A stretch of DNA of 64,000 nt from Chitinophagales bacterium (GTDB lineage: Bacteria; Bacteroidota; Bacteroidia; Chitinophagales; CAIODY01), in assembly GCA_947449695.1 (NCBI GenBank), contig CANFST010000011.1:1-64000 (forward strand). The letters run 5' to 3'. Shown piece after piece: positions 32,137 through 41,014 of this stretch (within the stretch, counting starts at the first letter, position 1; every line of letters starts with the position of its first letter). Under the pieces are notes generated by a model, which worked only from the letters and a program-made list of their open reading frames with translations, did not search any database and had not been told where the DNA came from. The position numbers and the translations under genes were made by a program.

Positions 32137-35007
32137 ATGGCAAAAAAGAAACTTCCTGAAATTAGTGAATACGAAATTGAGTATTTGAGTGTGTATGGCG
32201 CAAGGGTACACAATTTGAAAAATATTGATGTGCATTTGCCACGAAATAAAATGGTGGTGATTACGGGCATCAGTGGCAGCGGAAAATCTTCTTTAGCATT
32301 TGATACCATTTATGCCGAAGGGCAGCGCCGCTACATGGAAAGTTTTTCAGCTTATGCAAGGCAGTTTATTGGCGCATTGGAAAGACCAGATGTAGATAAG
32401 GTTACAGGGCTTTCGCCGGTCATCGCTATCGAACAAAAAACCACGAATAAAAATCCAAGAAGTACAGTTGGAACGGTAACAGAAATTTATGATTTTATTC
32501 GTTTACTCTATGCTCGTGTGGGCGAAGCATACAGCTATGCGACTGGTAAAAAAATGGTTCGTTATTCTGAAGATCAAATCATTGAACACATCCTTACCAA
32601 CTATGCTGAAAAGAAAATTGCGATATTGACACCTTTGGTGAAGGGCAGAAAAGGACATTATCGTGAAATGTTTGAACAGGTGCGAAAGCAAGGCTACACC
32701 AAGGTTCGCATTGATGGTGAAATTGAAAATATCACCGATAAAATGCAAGTGGACAGATTTAAAATCCACGACATTGAACTCATCATTGACAGATTGGAAG
32801 TGGGCGAAGAAGATTTGCCACGAATAAAATCATCATCGCTGTTGGCTATGAATATGGGCAAAGGTGAAATGATGGTGCTTGATTTAGAAACCAACAAAGT
32901 AGAGCGATTGAGCAAAACTTTGATGTGCGCTGATACTGGTATTTCATACGAAGAGCCATCACCCAATTCATTTTCATTCAACTCACCTTATGGTGCTTGT
33001 CCGTTTTGCAAAGGCTTAGGAACAATTTATAGAGTAAATGAAAAGCTGGTCATTCCAGATGAAAAAAAATCTATCCAACAAGGCGGTATTGCTGCATTAG
33101 GCGAATACAAAGAAAATTTTGTGTTCATGCAAATCAGGGCGTTGGCAAAAAAATATAAGTTTGAATTAACCGATGCCATCAATACTTTACCAGTAGAAGC
33201 CAAACACATTATTATGTATGGCAATGGCGAAGGTCGCATCAGTACTGATTATTCGGCTACTGCAACTTATGGAAAAGCCCAAAATTATGATTTGACTTTT
33301 GAAGGCATTATGCCGATGTTGGAAAGATATTTTAATGATACTGCCAGCGAAAGTGTAAGAAAATGGGCAGAAGGTTTTATGGAATTAAAAGAGTGTGAAA
33401 GTTGCCATGGAAGCCGATTGAAACAAGAGGCTTTATATTTTAAAATCAACGAAAAAAATATTGCTGAATTATCAGCCATGGATATCAGCGATTTGTACAA
33501 TTGGTTTGAGCATTTATACGAGCGATTAAATGACAAACAACAATTGATTGCAAAGGAATTGTTGAAAGAAATTTCAACGCGAATAAAATTCTTGCTGGAT
33601 GTTGGTTTGAATTACTTGAACCTGAATCGCCCAAGCAGAAGCCTGAGTGGTGGCGAATCGCAGCGGATTAGATTAGCAACTCAAATTGGTTCGCAACTCA
33701 CAGGCATCACTTATATTTTAGATGAACCCAGCATTGGTTTGCATCAACGCGATAATCAAAAACTGATTGCATCATTAAGAAACTTAACTGAAATCGGTAA
33801 CACCGTTTTGATTGTAGAACACGATGAAGAAATTATGCAAGCCGCAGATTATATTGTTGACATTGGACCCAAAGCTGGCGAACATGGCGGCAGAGTGATG
33901 GCACAAGGCACTTATGCTGAGATTTTAAAACAGTCATCGCTCACAACAAACTATTTGGGTGGTCATCAACAAATCCCGATTCCGAAAAAAAGAAGAGAGG
34001 GTAGTGGTGAGCATATTGTGCTGACTGGTTGCAAAGGAAATAATCTGAAGAATGTTTCAGTTTCCTTTCCATTGGGCAAAATGACAGTGGTTACTGGTGT
34101 TTCGGGCAGCGGTAAATCAACCATTGTGAATGAAACTTTGTATCCGCTGTTGATGCAACATTGTTTCAATAGCAAAATGAAAGTGTTGCCTTATGATAAA
34201 ATTGAAGGCTTAAAGCATATTGACAAAGTGATTGAAATTGACCAATCGCCTATTGGTCGCAGCCCACGAAGCAATCCGGCTACTTATATCAATGTATTTG
34301 CTGACATCCGCAATTTGTTTGCGATGCTGCCCGAAGCTAAAATAAGAGGTTATAAAGCTGGCAGATTTTCTTTTAATGTAAAAGGCGGGCGCTGCGAAAC
34401 CTGCGAAGGTGGCGGCATGAAGCAGATTGAAATGAATTTTTTGCCCGATGTGGAAGTGCTGTGTGAAAAATGCTTAGGCAAACGATTCAACAGAGAAACA
34501 CTTGAAATACGCTACCGTGGCAAATCTATCAGCGATGTACTGGACATGACGGTGGAAGATGCAGTAACTTTATTTGAAAACATTCCCAACATTCATCGCC
34601 GAATAAAAACATTGCAAGATGTTGGTTTGGGATATATTCGTTTAGGTCAATCGGCTACAACCTTGAGTGGTGGTGAAGCACAACGTGTGAAGTTGGCAAC
34701 TGAATTATCGAAAATAGATACCGGCAACACGTTTTATATTTTAGATGAACCTACCACAGGTTTGCATTTTGAAGACATCAGAGTGTTGATGGAAGTGATA
34801 GGGAAATTGGTAGAAAAGAAAAATACTGTACTTATCATCGAACATAATTTAGATGTGATAAAATTAGCCGACCATGTGATTGATATTGGACCCGAAGGTG
34901 GCAATGCAGGCGGACAAGTATTATTCACAGGCACCCCCGAAGAATTAGCAACATCAGGCGTTGGCTATACTTCCAAATTTTTGAAGCCATTGTTGGCGAA
35001 GAAATAA
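32137..35007 (+). CDS. uvrA: UvrABC system protein A
   Basis: A 956-residue ATPase that recognises DNA damage in nucleotide excision repair and loads UvrB. It has two ABC ATPase modules, with Walker A GISGSGKSS (about 44-52) and GVSGSGKST (about 654-662) and signatures LSGGESQRIRLA and LSGGEAQRVKLA. Zinc-binding cysteine pairs are CPFCKGLG/CESCHGS and CETCEGGG/CEKCLGKR. Length and order match the family. It begins 77 nt after tilS; no perfect promoter box was found. Confidence 0.97.
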   Translation: MAKKKLPEISEYEIEYLSVYGARVHNLKNIDVHLPRNKMVVITGISGSGKSSLAFDTIYAEGQRRYMESFSAYARQFIGALERPDVDKVTGLSPVIAIEQKTTNKNPRSTVGTVTEIYDFIRLLYARVGEAYSYATGKKMVRYSEDQIIEHILTNYAEKKIAILTPLVKGRKGHYREMFEQVRKQGYTKVRIDGEIENITDKMQVDRFKIHDIELIIDRLEVGEEDLPRIKSSSLLAMNMGKGEMMVLDLETNKVERLSKTLMCADTGISYEEPSPNSFSFNSPYGACPFCKGLGTIYRVNEKLVIPDEKKSIQQGGIAALGEYKENFVFMQIRALAKKYKFELTDAINTLPVEAKHIIMYGNGEGRISTDYSATATYGKAQNYDLTFEGIMPMLERYFNDTASESVRKWAEGFMELKECESCHGSRLKQEALYFKINEKNIAELSAMDISDLYNWFEHLYERLNDKQQLIAKELLKEISTRIKFLLDVGLNYLNLNRPSRSLSGGESQRIRLATQIGSQLTGITYILDEPSIGLHQRDNQKLIASLRNLTEIGNTVLIVEHDEEIMQAADYIVDIGPKAGEHGGRVMAQGTYAEILKQSSLTTNYLGGHQQIPIPKKRREGSGEHIVLTGCKGNNLKNVSVSFPLGKMTVVTGVSGSGKSTIVNETLYPLLMQHCFNSKMKVLPYDKIEGLKHIDKVIEIDQSPIGRSPRSNPATYINVFADIRNLFAMLPEAKIRGYKAGRFSFNVKGGRCETCEGGGMKQIEMNFLPDVEVLCEKCLGKRFNRETLEIRYRGKSISDVLDMTVEDAVTLFENIPNIHRRIKTLQDVGLGYIRLGQSATTLSGGEAQRVKLATELSKIDTGNTFYILDEPTTGLHFEDIRVLMEVIGKLVEKKNTVLIIEHNLDVIKLADHVIDIGPEGGNAGGQVLFTGTPEELATSGVGYTSKFLKPLLAKK

Positions 35008-35033
35008 GCGCAGAGATTTTTGTTTTTTTTATT

Positions 35034-35041
35034 TACTTTTG
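35034..35041 (+). promoter_or_regulatory. Promoter -7 box before the T9SS cargo gene
   Basis: TACTTTTG, a perfect match, is 14 nt before the TTG start at 35056. Confidence 0.5.
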
Positions 35042-35055
35042 AATAAAGATATTTT

Positions 35056-36564
35056 TTGAAAAAAATCTTATTCATATTATTGTTTTGTTTTTGCGCTTCA
35101 TTAACGCATGCACAAGTGCATAAGCTAACCTATGGCGAAACATTCAACTTTAATGTAGGGGATGAAATCTATTGGACGCTGAACAATGTAGATTGCTATA
35201 TGCCCAGCTATTATAATCAGAATTACAAAAAAGTAATTTCAAAAACCTATTCTGCTTTACACGATACAATTTTTTATCAGTTCAGCAATATCCAATTAAT
35301 CAAAGAGCAGTGGTGGGGAACAACTTGGTATAATACCCAAACTGTAATAAAATTCAACAGCTCTCTTGTTGTAACGCATTTAAACGATACCATTATTGTT
35401 TTGAACGGCACAGACTCTACTCATTCTTGGAGAACTGCTACACATTATTTAGACTCTGTGAACTACTGCAATAAATATGTATCAAGTCTACAAAATCATA
35501 ATTTTGAACATTGGTCAGATACTTTATGCATTGAAGGTTTAGGGTGGTTCTTTAATGCTTCAGGTGCATGTGGAGGTAATTCTTATGCCGAATATAGCGA
35601 ACAATTATCTGGCTACAAAAAAGGAACTGACACTTGTGGCAATATGCCTACACAATTAAAATTGGCTGTTGATTATGTAGCTAATTGTATTGCTGCCCGT
35701 GAAATGTATGATGCTCAAATTGGCGATGAGTATATTTTTGAAAGAAAAATAGAAGGTAAACCTACTGAAACAATTTATCGGCAAGTGGTTGCACTGAATT
35801 ATTACAACAACAATAAAAGTTTGAAAATTGATTGGAAAGAAAAAAACATGAAAGCCGCTACACAATTAGATTGTGTGGAGTGTATGGATGAAACCATTAC
35901 AACAATGGATATTGCAAATCTGGATACTTGTTATATTGTAAACGATTTCCCTTTCGATTACGATATTGCAAACCATTATAAAGAAATCACTTCTGCAATA
36001 CCTTGTAACATTTCACATCCGCAATATTATTTTAATCGTCAGAAAACAAGTTATGATACATCGTGCTCAATTAACTTTCTCTTTTCTTGTGATGTCTATC
36101 ACGACTATTATAAAGGAATTGGTTTTTTGAAAAAAATAAATTACGGTCGGGTTATACCAATTTATAATTACCAACCCTATACATGCGTACCAGATACAAC
36201 CAACGATAGAGACACTATTGAAACTTTGCTTTACGTTAAAAACAAATTTTATAATTGCGGTAAAGTGCCTTCTATTTTTAAAACTGAATTCAAGAATGGA
36301 ACAGCGCATTATATCAATATCATGCCCAATCCGGTTAAAGGTGGCGATGATGTAATTGCCTATAAAACAAACTCCGCTGAATTATCTAAAGTTGCTTTTG
36401 TTGATGAAGTAGGAAGATTTTACAGCACTATTCAAAACCCTGTTTGTGAAAAAGCAAACAGCATTTTTGTTATTCCACATCAATTTTTTCATGTAGGATT
36501 AAACATGATTGCTTTTGAATTTGCCGATGGGCATCGTGAAATAACAAAAGTAGTGGTGTATTAA
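35056..36564 (+). CDS. Secreted protein with T9SS type A sorting domain
   Basis: A 502-residue protein starting at a TTG that gives an excellent signal peptide (MKKILFILLFCFCASLTHAQ). The large middle part is unfamiliar, rich in Tyr, Asn and Cys, with segments such as LTYGETFNFNVGDEIYW and YDAQIGDEYIFERKIEG. The two share a GDE-Y/I-x-W/F pattern, hinting at an internal duplication. The last 80 residues look like a type A C-terminal sorting domain (YINIMPNPVKGG ... GLNMIAFEFADGHREITKVVVY, shown in part). It should be exported and surface-attached by the type IX machinery. Confidence 0.72.
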   Translation: MKKILFILLFCFCASLTHAQVHKLTYGETFNFNVGDEIYWTLNNVDCYMPSYYNQNYKKVISKTYSALHDTIFYQFSNIQLIKEQWWGTTWYNTQTVIKFNSSLVVTHLNDTIIVLNGTDSTHSWRTATHYLDSVNYCNKYVSSLQNHNFEHWSDTLCIEGLGWFFNASGACGGNSYAEYSEQLSGYKKGTDTCGNMPTQLKLAVDYVANCIAAREMYDAQIGDEYIFERKIEGKPTETIYRQVVALNYYNNNKSLKIDWKEKNMKAATQLDCVECMDETITTMDIANLDTCYIVNDFPFDYDIANHYKEITSAIPCNISHPQYYFNRQKTSYDTSCSINFLFSCDVYHDYYKGIGFLKKINYGRVIPIYNYQPYTCVPDTTNDRDTIETLLYVKNKFYNCGKVPSIFKTEFKNGTAHYINIMPNPVKGGDDVIAYKTNSAELSKVAFVDEVGRFYSTIQNPVCEKANSIFVIPHQFFHVGLNMIAFEFADGHREITKVVVY

Positions 36565-36671
36565 TTTTCGCAAAAACCAATTAGGTATTCGTTATACTCG
36601 AAGTTTTTGAAGTCTTTGTTGGCAATTAAAAAATAAACATAATTATATAGTGGATTGTTGATTTAATAACC

Positions 36672-36679
36672 TACCTTTG
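36672..36679 (+). promoter_or_regulatory. Promoter -7 box of the RRM gene; long leader
   Basis: TACCTTTG is a perfect match with TTG triplets at 36655-36657 and 36658-36660 as possible -33 elements. The ATG is 135 nt downstream, far more than for any other gene in the window. The predicted leader (about 36686-36814) is pyrimidine-rich and ends in runs of T. Confidence 0.6.
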
Positions 36680-36814
36680 CAATGTTATTATGAGTATTAT
36701 TGCATTTAGTTAGTAAGTTATTTTTTCTCTTTCGCATTTCCGCTAAGTAGTATTTTAATTTTTTTCTCCTGCCGTTTTCTCATTTTTTTTTAATTTTTTT
36801 AATTTTTTAAGCAC

Positions 36815-37123
36815 ATGAACATTTATGTTTCAAACTTAAGCTTCGACGTTAACGACGATGACTTGAGAGGATTTTTCGAAGATTTTGGTACAGTAACTTC
36901 AGCCAAAGTAATTATGGACAAATTTACAAATCGCAGCAAAGGCTTCGGATTTGTTGAAATGTCTGACGATGAAGCAGCAAAAAAAGCTATCGCTTCATTA
37001 AACGGTGGTATGGTTGATAATCGCCCATTAAGAGTGAGCGAAGCCAGACCTAAAGAAGAAAGAACTGGTGGTGGTTTCAATTCAAAACCATCTTACTCAA
37101 AAGGTAACAACAGTCGTTGGTAA
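36815..37123 (+). CDS. RRM-type RNA-binding protein
   Basis: A 102-residue protein consisting of a single RNA recognition motif. RNP2 is IYVSNL (residues 3-8) and RNP1 is KGFGFVEM (42-49), followed by a short Gly/Ser/Asn-rich basic tail (TGGGFNSKPSYSKGNNSRW). Bacteroidota use such small RRM proteins in place of Hfq-like chaperones; they bind single-stranded RNA. The gene has its own promoter, an unusually long pyrimidine-rich leader and a strong terminator, so autoregulation through the leader is plausible but not shown. Confidence 0.92.
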   Translation: MNIYVSNLSFDVNDDDLRGFFEDFGTVTSAKVIMDKFTNRSKGFGFVEMSDDEAAKKAIASLNGGMVDNRPLRVSEARPKEERTGGGFNSKPSYSKGNNSRW

Positions 37124-37141
37124 TTTATTAGTCAACTATTT

Positions 37142-37179
37142 AAAAGCGTTGCAGCGTAAAAGCGGTAACGCTTTTTTTT
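37142..37179 (+). terminator. Rho-independent terminator after the RRM gene
   Basis: AAAAGCGTT (37142-37150) pairs with AACGCTTTT (37167-37175) and is followed by more T residues. An internal GCAGCGTAAAAGC segment may add pairing. Confidence 0.8.
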
Positions 37180-37241
37180 ATGTGTTTTTTTCCGAATCCA
37201 CAACATTGAGTAATTTTAGCTTTTAATTTCACAGTTCAAAT

Positions 37242-37988
37242 ATGATAAAAGTTTCCGCAGTTTCATATCACAATACCACACCCATGATTTATGGTATTCA
37301 AAAAACTAAGTTTATTAATGAAATAGATTTGCAATTAGATATTCCAGCAGTAACAGCACTGAAATTCATGAATGATGAAGTGGATGTTGCACTGCTCCCG
37401 ACAGGAGTTTTACCTCAGCTAAAGAATTACAAAATCATTACAGATATCTGTATTGGCGCCATTGAGCAGGTAAAAACGGTAGCAGTATTTGCCGAACAAA
37501 AAATTGAATCTATACAAAAAATTCATTTAGATTATCACAGCCGTACATCTGTTGAATTGCTTAAAATTTTATTGGATGAATATTGGCATCTTCCTCATAT
37601 TGAATTAGTAGCTGCTTCAGAGCAGTTTGAAAAAAATATTAAAAACAACTCTGCAGCATTGATGATTGGCGATAAAACATTTCCATTGCTCAGCAAAATT
37701 CCATTTCAATACGATTTAGCAACTGCCTGGCATAACCTTACTCAATTGCCATTTGCATTTGCGGTATGGGTTGCAAAACCAGGTGTTTCTGAAGAGTGGG
37801 CTGACAAATTAAATTATGCCTTACATTTTGGCATCAATCATCGACAGCAACTGATTGAAGAATTAACACAAACCAATAATGAAATTGACTGGCAGGATTA
37901 TTATTTTAACTGCATCAGTTATGAATTAGATGATTTGAAAAAAAAAGGAATGAATCTGTTTTTAAATAAAATAAAAAAGCCGCTGTAA
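37242..37988 (+). CDS. mqnA: Chorismate dehydratase (futalosine pathway)
   Basis: A 248-residue protein of the MqnA/MqnD family with a periplasmic-binding-protein fold. The start IKVSAVSYHNTTPMIYGI matches the MqnA opening (SYxNTxP). Later segments DVALLPTGVLPQL, IGDKTFPL and WHNLTQLPFAFAVWVAK fit as well. MqnA removes water from chorismate to give 3-enolpyruvoyl-benzoate, the entry to menaquinone by the futalosine route; MqnC is at 8255-9388. A GC-rich hairpin overlaps its stop codon. Confidence 0.87.
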   Translation: MIKVSAVSYHNTTPMIYGIQKTKFINEIDLQLDIPAVTALKFMNDEVDVALLPTGVLPQLKNYKIITDICIGAIEQVKTVAVFAEQKIESIQKIHLDYHSRTSVELLKILLDEYWHLPHIELVAASEQFEKNIKNNSAALMIGDKTFPLLSKIPFQYDLATAWHNLTQLPFAFAVWVAKPGVSEEWADKLNYALHFGINHRQQLIEELTQTNNEIDWQDYYFNCISYELDDLKKKGMNLFLNKIKKPL

Positions 37989-37998
37989 AAGCGGCTTT
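37976..37998. terminator. Hairpin terminator between mqnA and rpoD
   Basis: AAAGCCGC (37976-37983) and GCGGCTTT (37991-37998) form an 8-bp stem with a 7-nt loop, overlapping the mqnA stop codon. With A-rich sequence before and T-rich sequence after, it can stop transcripts from both convergent genes. Confidence 0.7.
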
Positions 37999-38017
37999 AA
38001 AATGTTTTCTAAGGAAA

Positions 38018-38887
38018 TTAACTTCCCAAATAACTCTTTAACAATTTACTGCGGCTAGTGCCACGTAATTTGTTAATTGCTTTATCTTTAATCTGACGTA
38101 CGCGTTCACGGGTTAAACCAAATTTTTCCCCGATGTCTTCCAAACTCATTGGATGTTCAACACCAATTCCGAAATATAATTTGATAACATCTTTTTGTCT
38201 GTCAGTTAAAGTTGATAATGAGCGTTCAATTTCCTGACGCAATGATTCATTATATTCCATGTGACCATCAGTTCTTAATGCGTTAGGATTTTCCAACACA
38301 TCCAATAAACTGTTTTCCTCACCATCTACAAAAGGTGCATCCACACTTACGTGACGGGCAGCAACACCCAATGTTGTAGCAACTTCTTCAGTTGCGATTT
38401 CCAATACAGTTGCTAATTCTTCAGGTGATGGTTCACGTTCGTATTCTTGTTCCAGTTGAGAAAATGCTTTGTTGATTTTATTCAACGAACCAACTTTATT
38501 CAATGGCAAACGCACAATACGACTTTGCTCAGCCAATGCCTGCAAAATAGATTGACGAATCCACCAAACTGCGTAAGAAATGAATTTAAAACCACGGGTT
38601 TCATCAAAACGTTGAGCCGCTTTAATCAAACCCAAATTACCTTCGTTAATTAAATCGCTTAATGACAAACCCTGATTCTGGTACTGTTTTGCAACCGATA
38701 CCACGAAACGCAAATTGGCTTTGGTTAAGCGTTCTAAAGCGATCTGGTCGCCTTGTTTTATTTTTACAGCTAACTGAACTTCTTCTTCGGGTGTGAGCAA
38801 ATCAACCTTACCGATTTCCTGCAAATACTTCTCTAAACTTTGACTTTCACGGTTAGTGATTGATTTAGTAATCTTGAGTTGTCTCAT
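38018..38887 (-). CDS. rpoD: Primary sigma factor (RpoD/SigA type)
   Basis: A 289-residue sigma-70 protein of the short Bacteroidota type that lacks region 1.1. Region 1.2 ([23 protein letters not shown]) leads into region 2 ([47 protein letters not shown]), region 3 and region 4. The region 4 HTH is [19 protein letters not shown], which contacts the promoter. This sigma is expected to read the TAnnTTTG boxes seen throughout the window. Its own -7 box (38948-38941) is of the same type. Confidence 0.95.
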   Translation of the reverse strand: MRQLKITKSITNRESQSLEKYLQEIGKVDLLTPEEEVQLAVKIKQGDQIALERLTKANLRFVVSVAKQYQNQGLSLSDLINEGNLGLIKAAQRFDETRGFKFISYAVWWIRQSILQALAEQSRIVRLPLNKVGSLNKINKAFSQLEQEYEREPSPEELATVLEIATEEVATTLGVAARHVSVDAPFVDGEENSLLDVLENPNALRTDGHMEYNESLRQEIERSLSTLTDRQKDVIKLYFGIGVEHPMSLEDIGEKFGLTRERVRQIKDKAINKLRGTSRSKLLKSYLGS

Positions 38888-38940
38888 TCAATTATTGAAT
38901 TTTGGTGAAAAGAAAAGAAAATTTTTCTTTTAAAGGAGTG

Positions 38941-38948
38941 CAAAGATA
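38941..38948 (-). promoter_or_regulatory. Promoter -7 box of rpoD
   Basis: TATCTTTG on the minus strand, a perfect match, is 53 nt upstream of the rpoD ATG at 38887. Confidence 0.6.
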
Positions 38949-39022
38949 CTTTAATCGGGTGGGATTTGCAAATTAATTTAAAAGGCTTGGCAATAAGGCA
39001 TAAAACACCTGGTTTTTCGCAA

Positions 39023-39655
39023 TCACACAGCCACTATATGCATGGCATCACTAAAATCATCTTGCACATTATTTACCACTTTGGCATATCTGAAATAGTA
39101 AGTAGTGCCAGGTGTTAAACCACTCACTATAACACTAGCTTTGCTGCCAATGGAAATAATTTTCCAAACCAATTCATTCACCGAACCAACATTGCCCGAA
39201 CTCATTTCAAAAATATACACCGCTCTTTTAGTGGCTCTTACTTTTAACATCACTGTGCCACTTAATGTGCCATGTTTTACTGAAAAATCTGGAATGGTAG
39301 CTTTGGTGAAATGTTTCGCCTGCATACCCGAAGCAACAATGATAGTCTCGGCTTGCAAAGGATTAGCATTGGCTACATCAGCTACATAATGTGATAATTC
39401 AGTGATAGCATATACATATGCTTTCACTCTTTTCTTTAAAAGTTCGGTGGCTGATTTGCCGCCATCTTTAGTGAGCAAGAATGCCGATTCCATATCATCT
39501 ATCACGGTCTCAACACTGGCTAAAGAAGGGTGGGGTAAAGGATTAGGTGCTGCAAAGAAACTGCTGCTGCTCATTCTTTTGATGATACTTCTGCCAGTTT
39601 CTATTTTAACAGGAACACTTTGCTGGCGCAAACCCAAGTTGATTTGATAACGCAT
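39023..39655 (-). CDS. Hypothetical protein with C-terminal fibronectin type III-like domain
   Basis: A 210-residue protein without signal peptide. The C-terminal 90 residues carry a fibronectin III-like ending, VIVSGLTPGTTYYFRYAKVVNNVQDDFSDAM, of which GLTPGTTYYFR is the diagnostic part. The N-terminal half is helical (ATELLKKRVKAYVYAITELS). The same architecture occurs in small Bacteroidota proteins found near mobile or repeat-rich regions. It starts the accessory stretch that runs to 45 kb. Function unknown. Confidence 0.65.
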   Translation of the reverse strand: MRYQINLGLRQQSVPVKIETGRSIIKRMSSSSFFAAPNPLPHPSLASVETVIDDMESAFLLTKDGGKSATELLKKRVKAYVYAITELSHYVADVANANPLQAETIIVASGMQAKHFTKATIPDFSVKHGTLSGTVMLKVRATKRAVYIFEMSSGNVGSVNELVWKIISIGSKASVIVSGLTPGTTYYFRYAKVVNNVQDDFSDAMHIVAV

Positions 39656-39818
39656 AACGAGAAGTTTTAAAATTTAAAAACTAAATCATGCTTCGCTGTT
39701 GTTCTTGCTTTTAATAACGGCAAAGCCTTGCTATTATTGTATTCATTATATTATTTGACTGTATTTTTTCTCGAAAGGTTGCATGGAAAGTGTGAATTTT
39801 TACCATACCAAAACAGAT

Positions 39819-40112
39819 AGCGGCAATACGACATTGAACAGCGGCAATTCAACATCGTATAGCGGCAATTCGTTCTTATATTGCGGTTATTCATCATTGT
39901 ATAGCGGCTATGCGATATAGTATTTAGGCAATTCAATATGGTTTAGCGGCTAAATGATATAGTATTGCGGTAATGCACAAACGAATAGCCGCTATACGAC
40001 ATAGTATTGCAGCAATTCATTTACGGATAGCGTCTGTTCGATATAGTATTGCGGTAATTCATTTACGAACAGCGGCTATGCGATGTTGTATTGCCGAAAA
40101 ACACAAATGAAT
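39819..40112. repeat. Degenerate minisatellite, 14 x 21 bp
   Basis: Fourteen contiguous units of exactly 21 bp. From unit 4 on, two unit types alternate: AGCGGCTATGCGATATAGTAT-like and TGCGGTAATTCATTTACGAA(T)-like, giving a 42-bp higher-order period. All frames contain stops except short stretches (45 codons on the plus strand from ATG 39783). The flanks 39656-39818 and 40113-40216 show no gene. There are no spacers, so it is not a CRISPR array. It is close to the RAYT transposase gene. Confidence 0.9.
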
Positions 40113-40216
40113 AGACGAAATTTGTTTGGGGATGGCTAGAAAGGATAGAGAAATGGGGAAAAAATCCTTTAACCTTGAAAATAATTGGGTGGTTGTTATA
40201 TGGCTTTGTTGTTGAA

Positions 40217-40262
40217 TTAGGCAGAACCAAAGCCGCTTTACGCAGCTTCGATTCAACAAATA
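40217..40262 (-). repeat. Inverted copy of the dispersed hairpin repeat
   Basis: Read on the minus strand this stretch gives TTGTTGAATCGAAGCTGCG TAAAGC, followed by GGCTTTGGTTC. It matches the core of the two repeats at 43917-44027 and 44185-44297, with the arms GAATCGAAGC and GCTTTGGTTC still able to pair (two G-U pairs). The interior is shorter than in those copies. Confidence 0.75.
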
Positions 40263-40314
40263 AATTTAGCGATTATTGAAAAAACCATCTGCACTGATGT
40301 CTTCATCTATTGCC

Positions 40315-40338
40315 GAGGTTCGTGTCCCCACGAACCTC
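40315..40338 (-). repeat. REP-like hairpin at the 3' side of the RAYT gene
   Basis: GAGGTTCGTG, loop TCCC, CACGAACCTC: a perfect 10-bp stem 16 nt beyond the transposase stop codon. It is the reverse complement of the second hairpin of the element at 40949-41014, so the gene is enclosed by inverted copies. Confidence 0.88.
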
Positions 40339-40354
40339 AATTAGTTAAATAAAT

Positions 40355-40909
40355 TTAAAACACATCCATCAAGTTTTTTAAAAAGCCAAAATCATTTTTT
40401 CCATTTTCATAAAACTGTGCTGATGAGTAAGGATATTCAAGCGGCTCATCAACCAATCGCCAATGTTTTGCCAATGGATTTTGGTGCATGTAGTTTAACT
40501 TTTGCAATGCAGTAGTGCGATTGTTTAATTCAAATGCCAATGAATCGCGTTGCCAAAATTCATAGTTTTTATTTTCTGCTTCTACTTCATAAAGTTTTAA
40601 TTCATGCGGCTTTGCAGCTTTAATATACTTCTTAAACGCATGTGCCGTGTGTTTCATAAACGAACCTTGTGCAGTTTCTTTTCCGTTCAACTCCAATGTT
40701 TGCCAAATCAAATGAATGTGATTGGGCATAATAACCAAACCATACACGTTGATTTTTTCAAGGTCGGATAAATATTTCAAAGAGTTGATAATGATTTGTT
40801 TCGGTTCATCATCGGCTAACAACTTCATCCAATTATTGATGGTAGCGGTGTAAAAATAAATTTTACCAATTTCAATAAACGATTGCCGCTGTTGTTTGAA
40901 ATAATTCAT
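40355..40909 (-). CDS. REP-associated tyrosine transposase (Y1/IS200-like, RAYT)
   Basis: A 184-residue HUH single-strand transposase of the Y1_Tnp type. The metal-binding His-x-His is in VIMPNHIHLIW (about residues 58-68). The C-terminal part contains YEFWQRDSLAFELNN and LNYMHQNPLAKHWRLVDEPLEYPYSSAQFY, typical of REP-associated transposases. The nucleophilic tyrosine is probably one of those in the middle helix region, which I could not assign with certainty. The gene is flanked by inverted hairpins (40315-40338 and 40949-41014), as expected for a RAYT and its REP elements. A -7 box lies 4 nt before ATG 40909. Confidence 0.88.
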   Translation of the reverse strand: MNYFKQQRQSFIEIGKIYFYTATINNWMKLLADDEPKQIIINSLKYLSDLEKINVYGLVIMPNHIHLIWQTLELNGKETAQGSFMKHTAHAFKKYIKAAKPHELKLYEVEAENKNYEFWQRDSLAFELNNRTTALQKLNYMHQNPLAKHWRLVDEPLEYPYSSAQFYENGKNDFGFLKNLMDVF

Positions 40910-40913
40910 TAAG

Positions 40914-40921
40914 CAAAGTTA
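40914..40921 (-). promoter_or_regulatory. Promoter -7 box of the RAYT gene
   Basis: TAACTTTG on the minus strand is a perfect match only 4 nt before the ATG at 40909, so the message would be leaderless. Confidence 0.55.
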
Positions 40922-40948
40922 ATTGCTTTCTTGTTTTGAAGTATTGAT

Positions 40949-41014
40949 GCCTCGGTTAGTGCCCTCACTAACCGAAATAAATGATTGATGTTCGTGGGGA
41001 CACGAACCTCGGCG
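40949..41014 (+). repeat. Two-hairpin REP-like element at the 5' side of the RAYT gene
   Basis: Hairpin 1 has arms TCGGTTAGTG/CACTAACCGA (40952-40975) with loop CCCT. Hairpin 2 has arms GTTCGTG/CACGAAC (40990-41007) with loop GGGA. It is nearly identical to the element at 13877-13940, about 27 kb away. Its second hairpin is inverted relative to the one at 40315-40338. Confidence 0.9.

Noticed and set aside
32503-34934. Several long minus-strand frames within uvrA
   Set aside because: They are antisense shadows of a strongly conserved gene and have no protein family features.
39819-40112. CRISPR array or coding repeat protein
   Set aside because: Units are contiguous without spacers, and all frames contain stops within about 45 codons. 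The plus-strand 45-codon frame from ATG 39783 (Ser-Gly-Asn heptads) has no promoter or family support.
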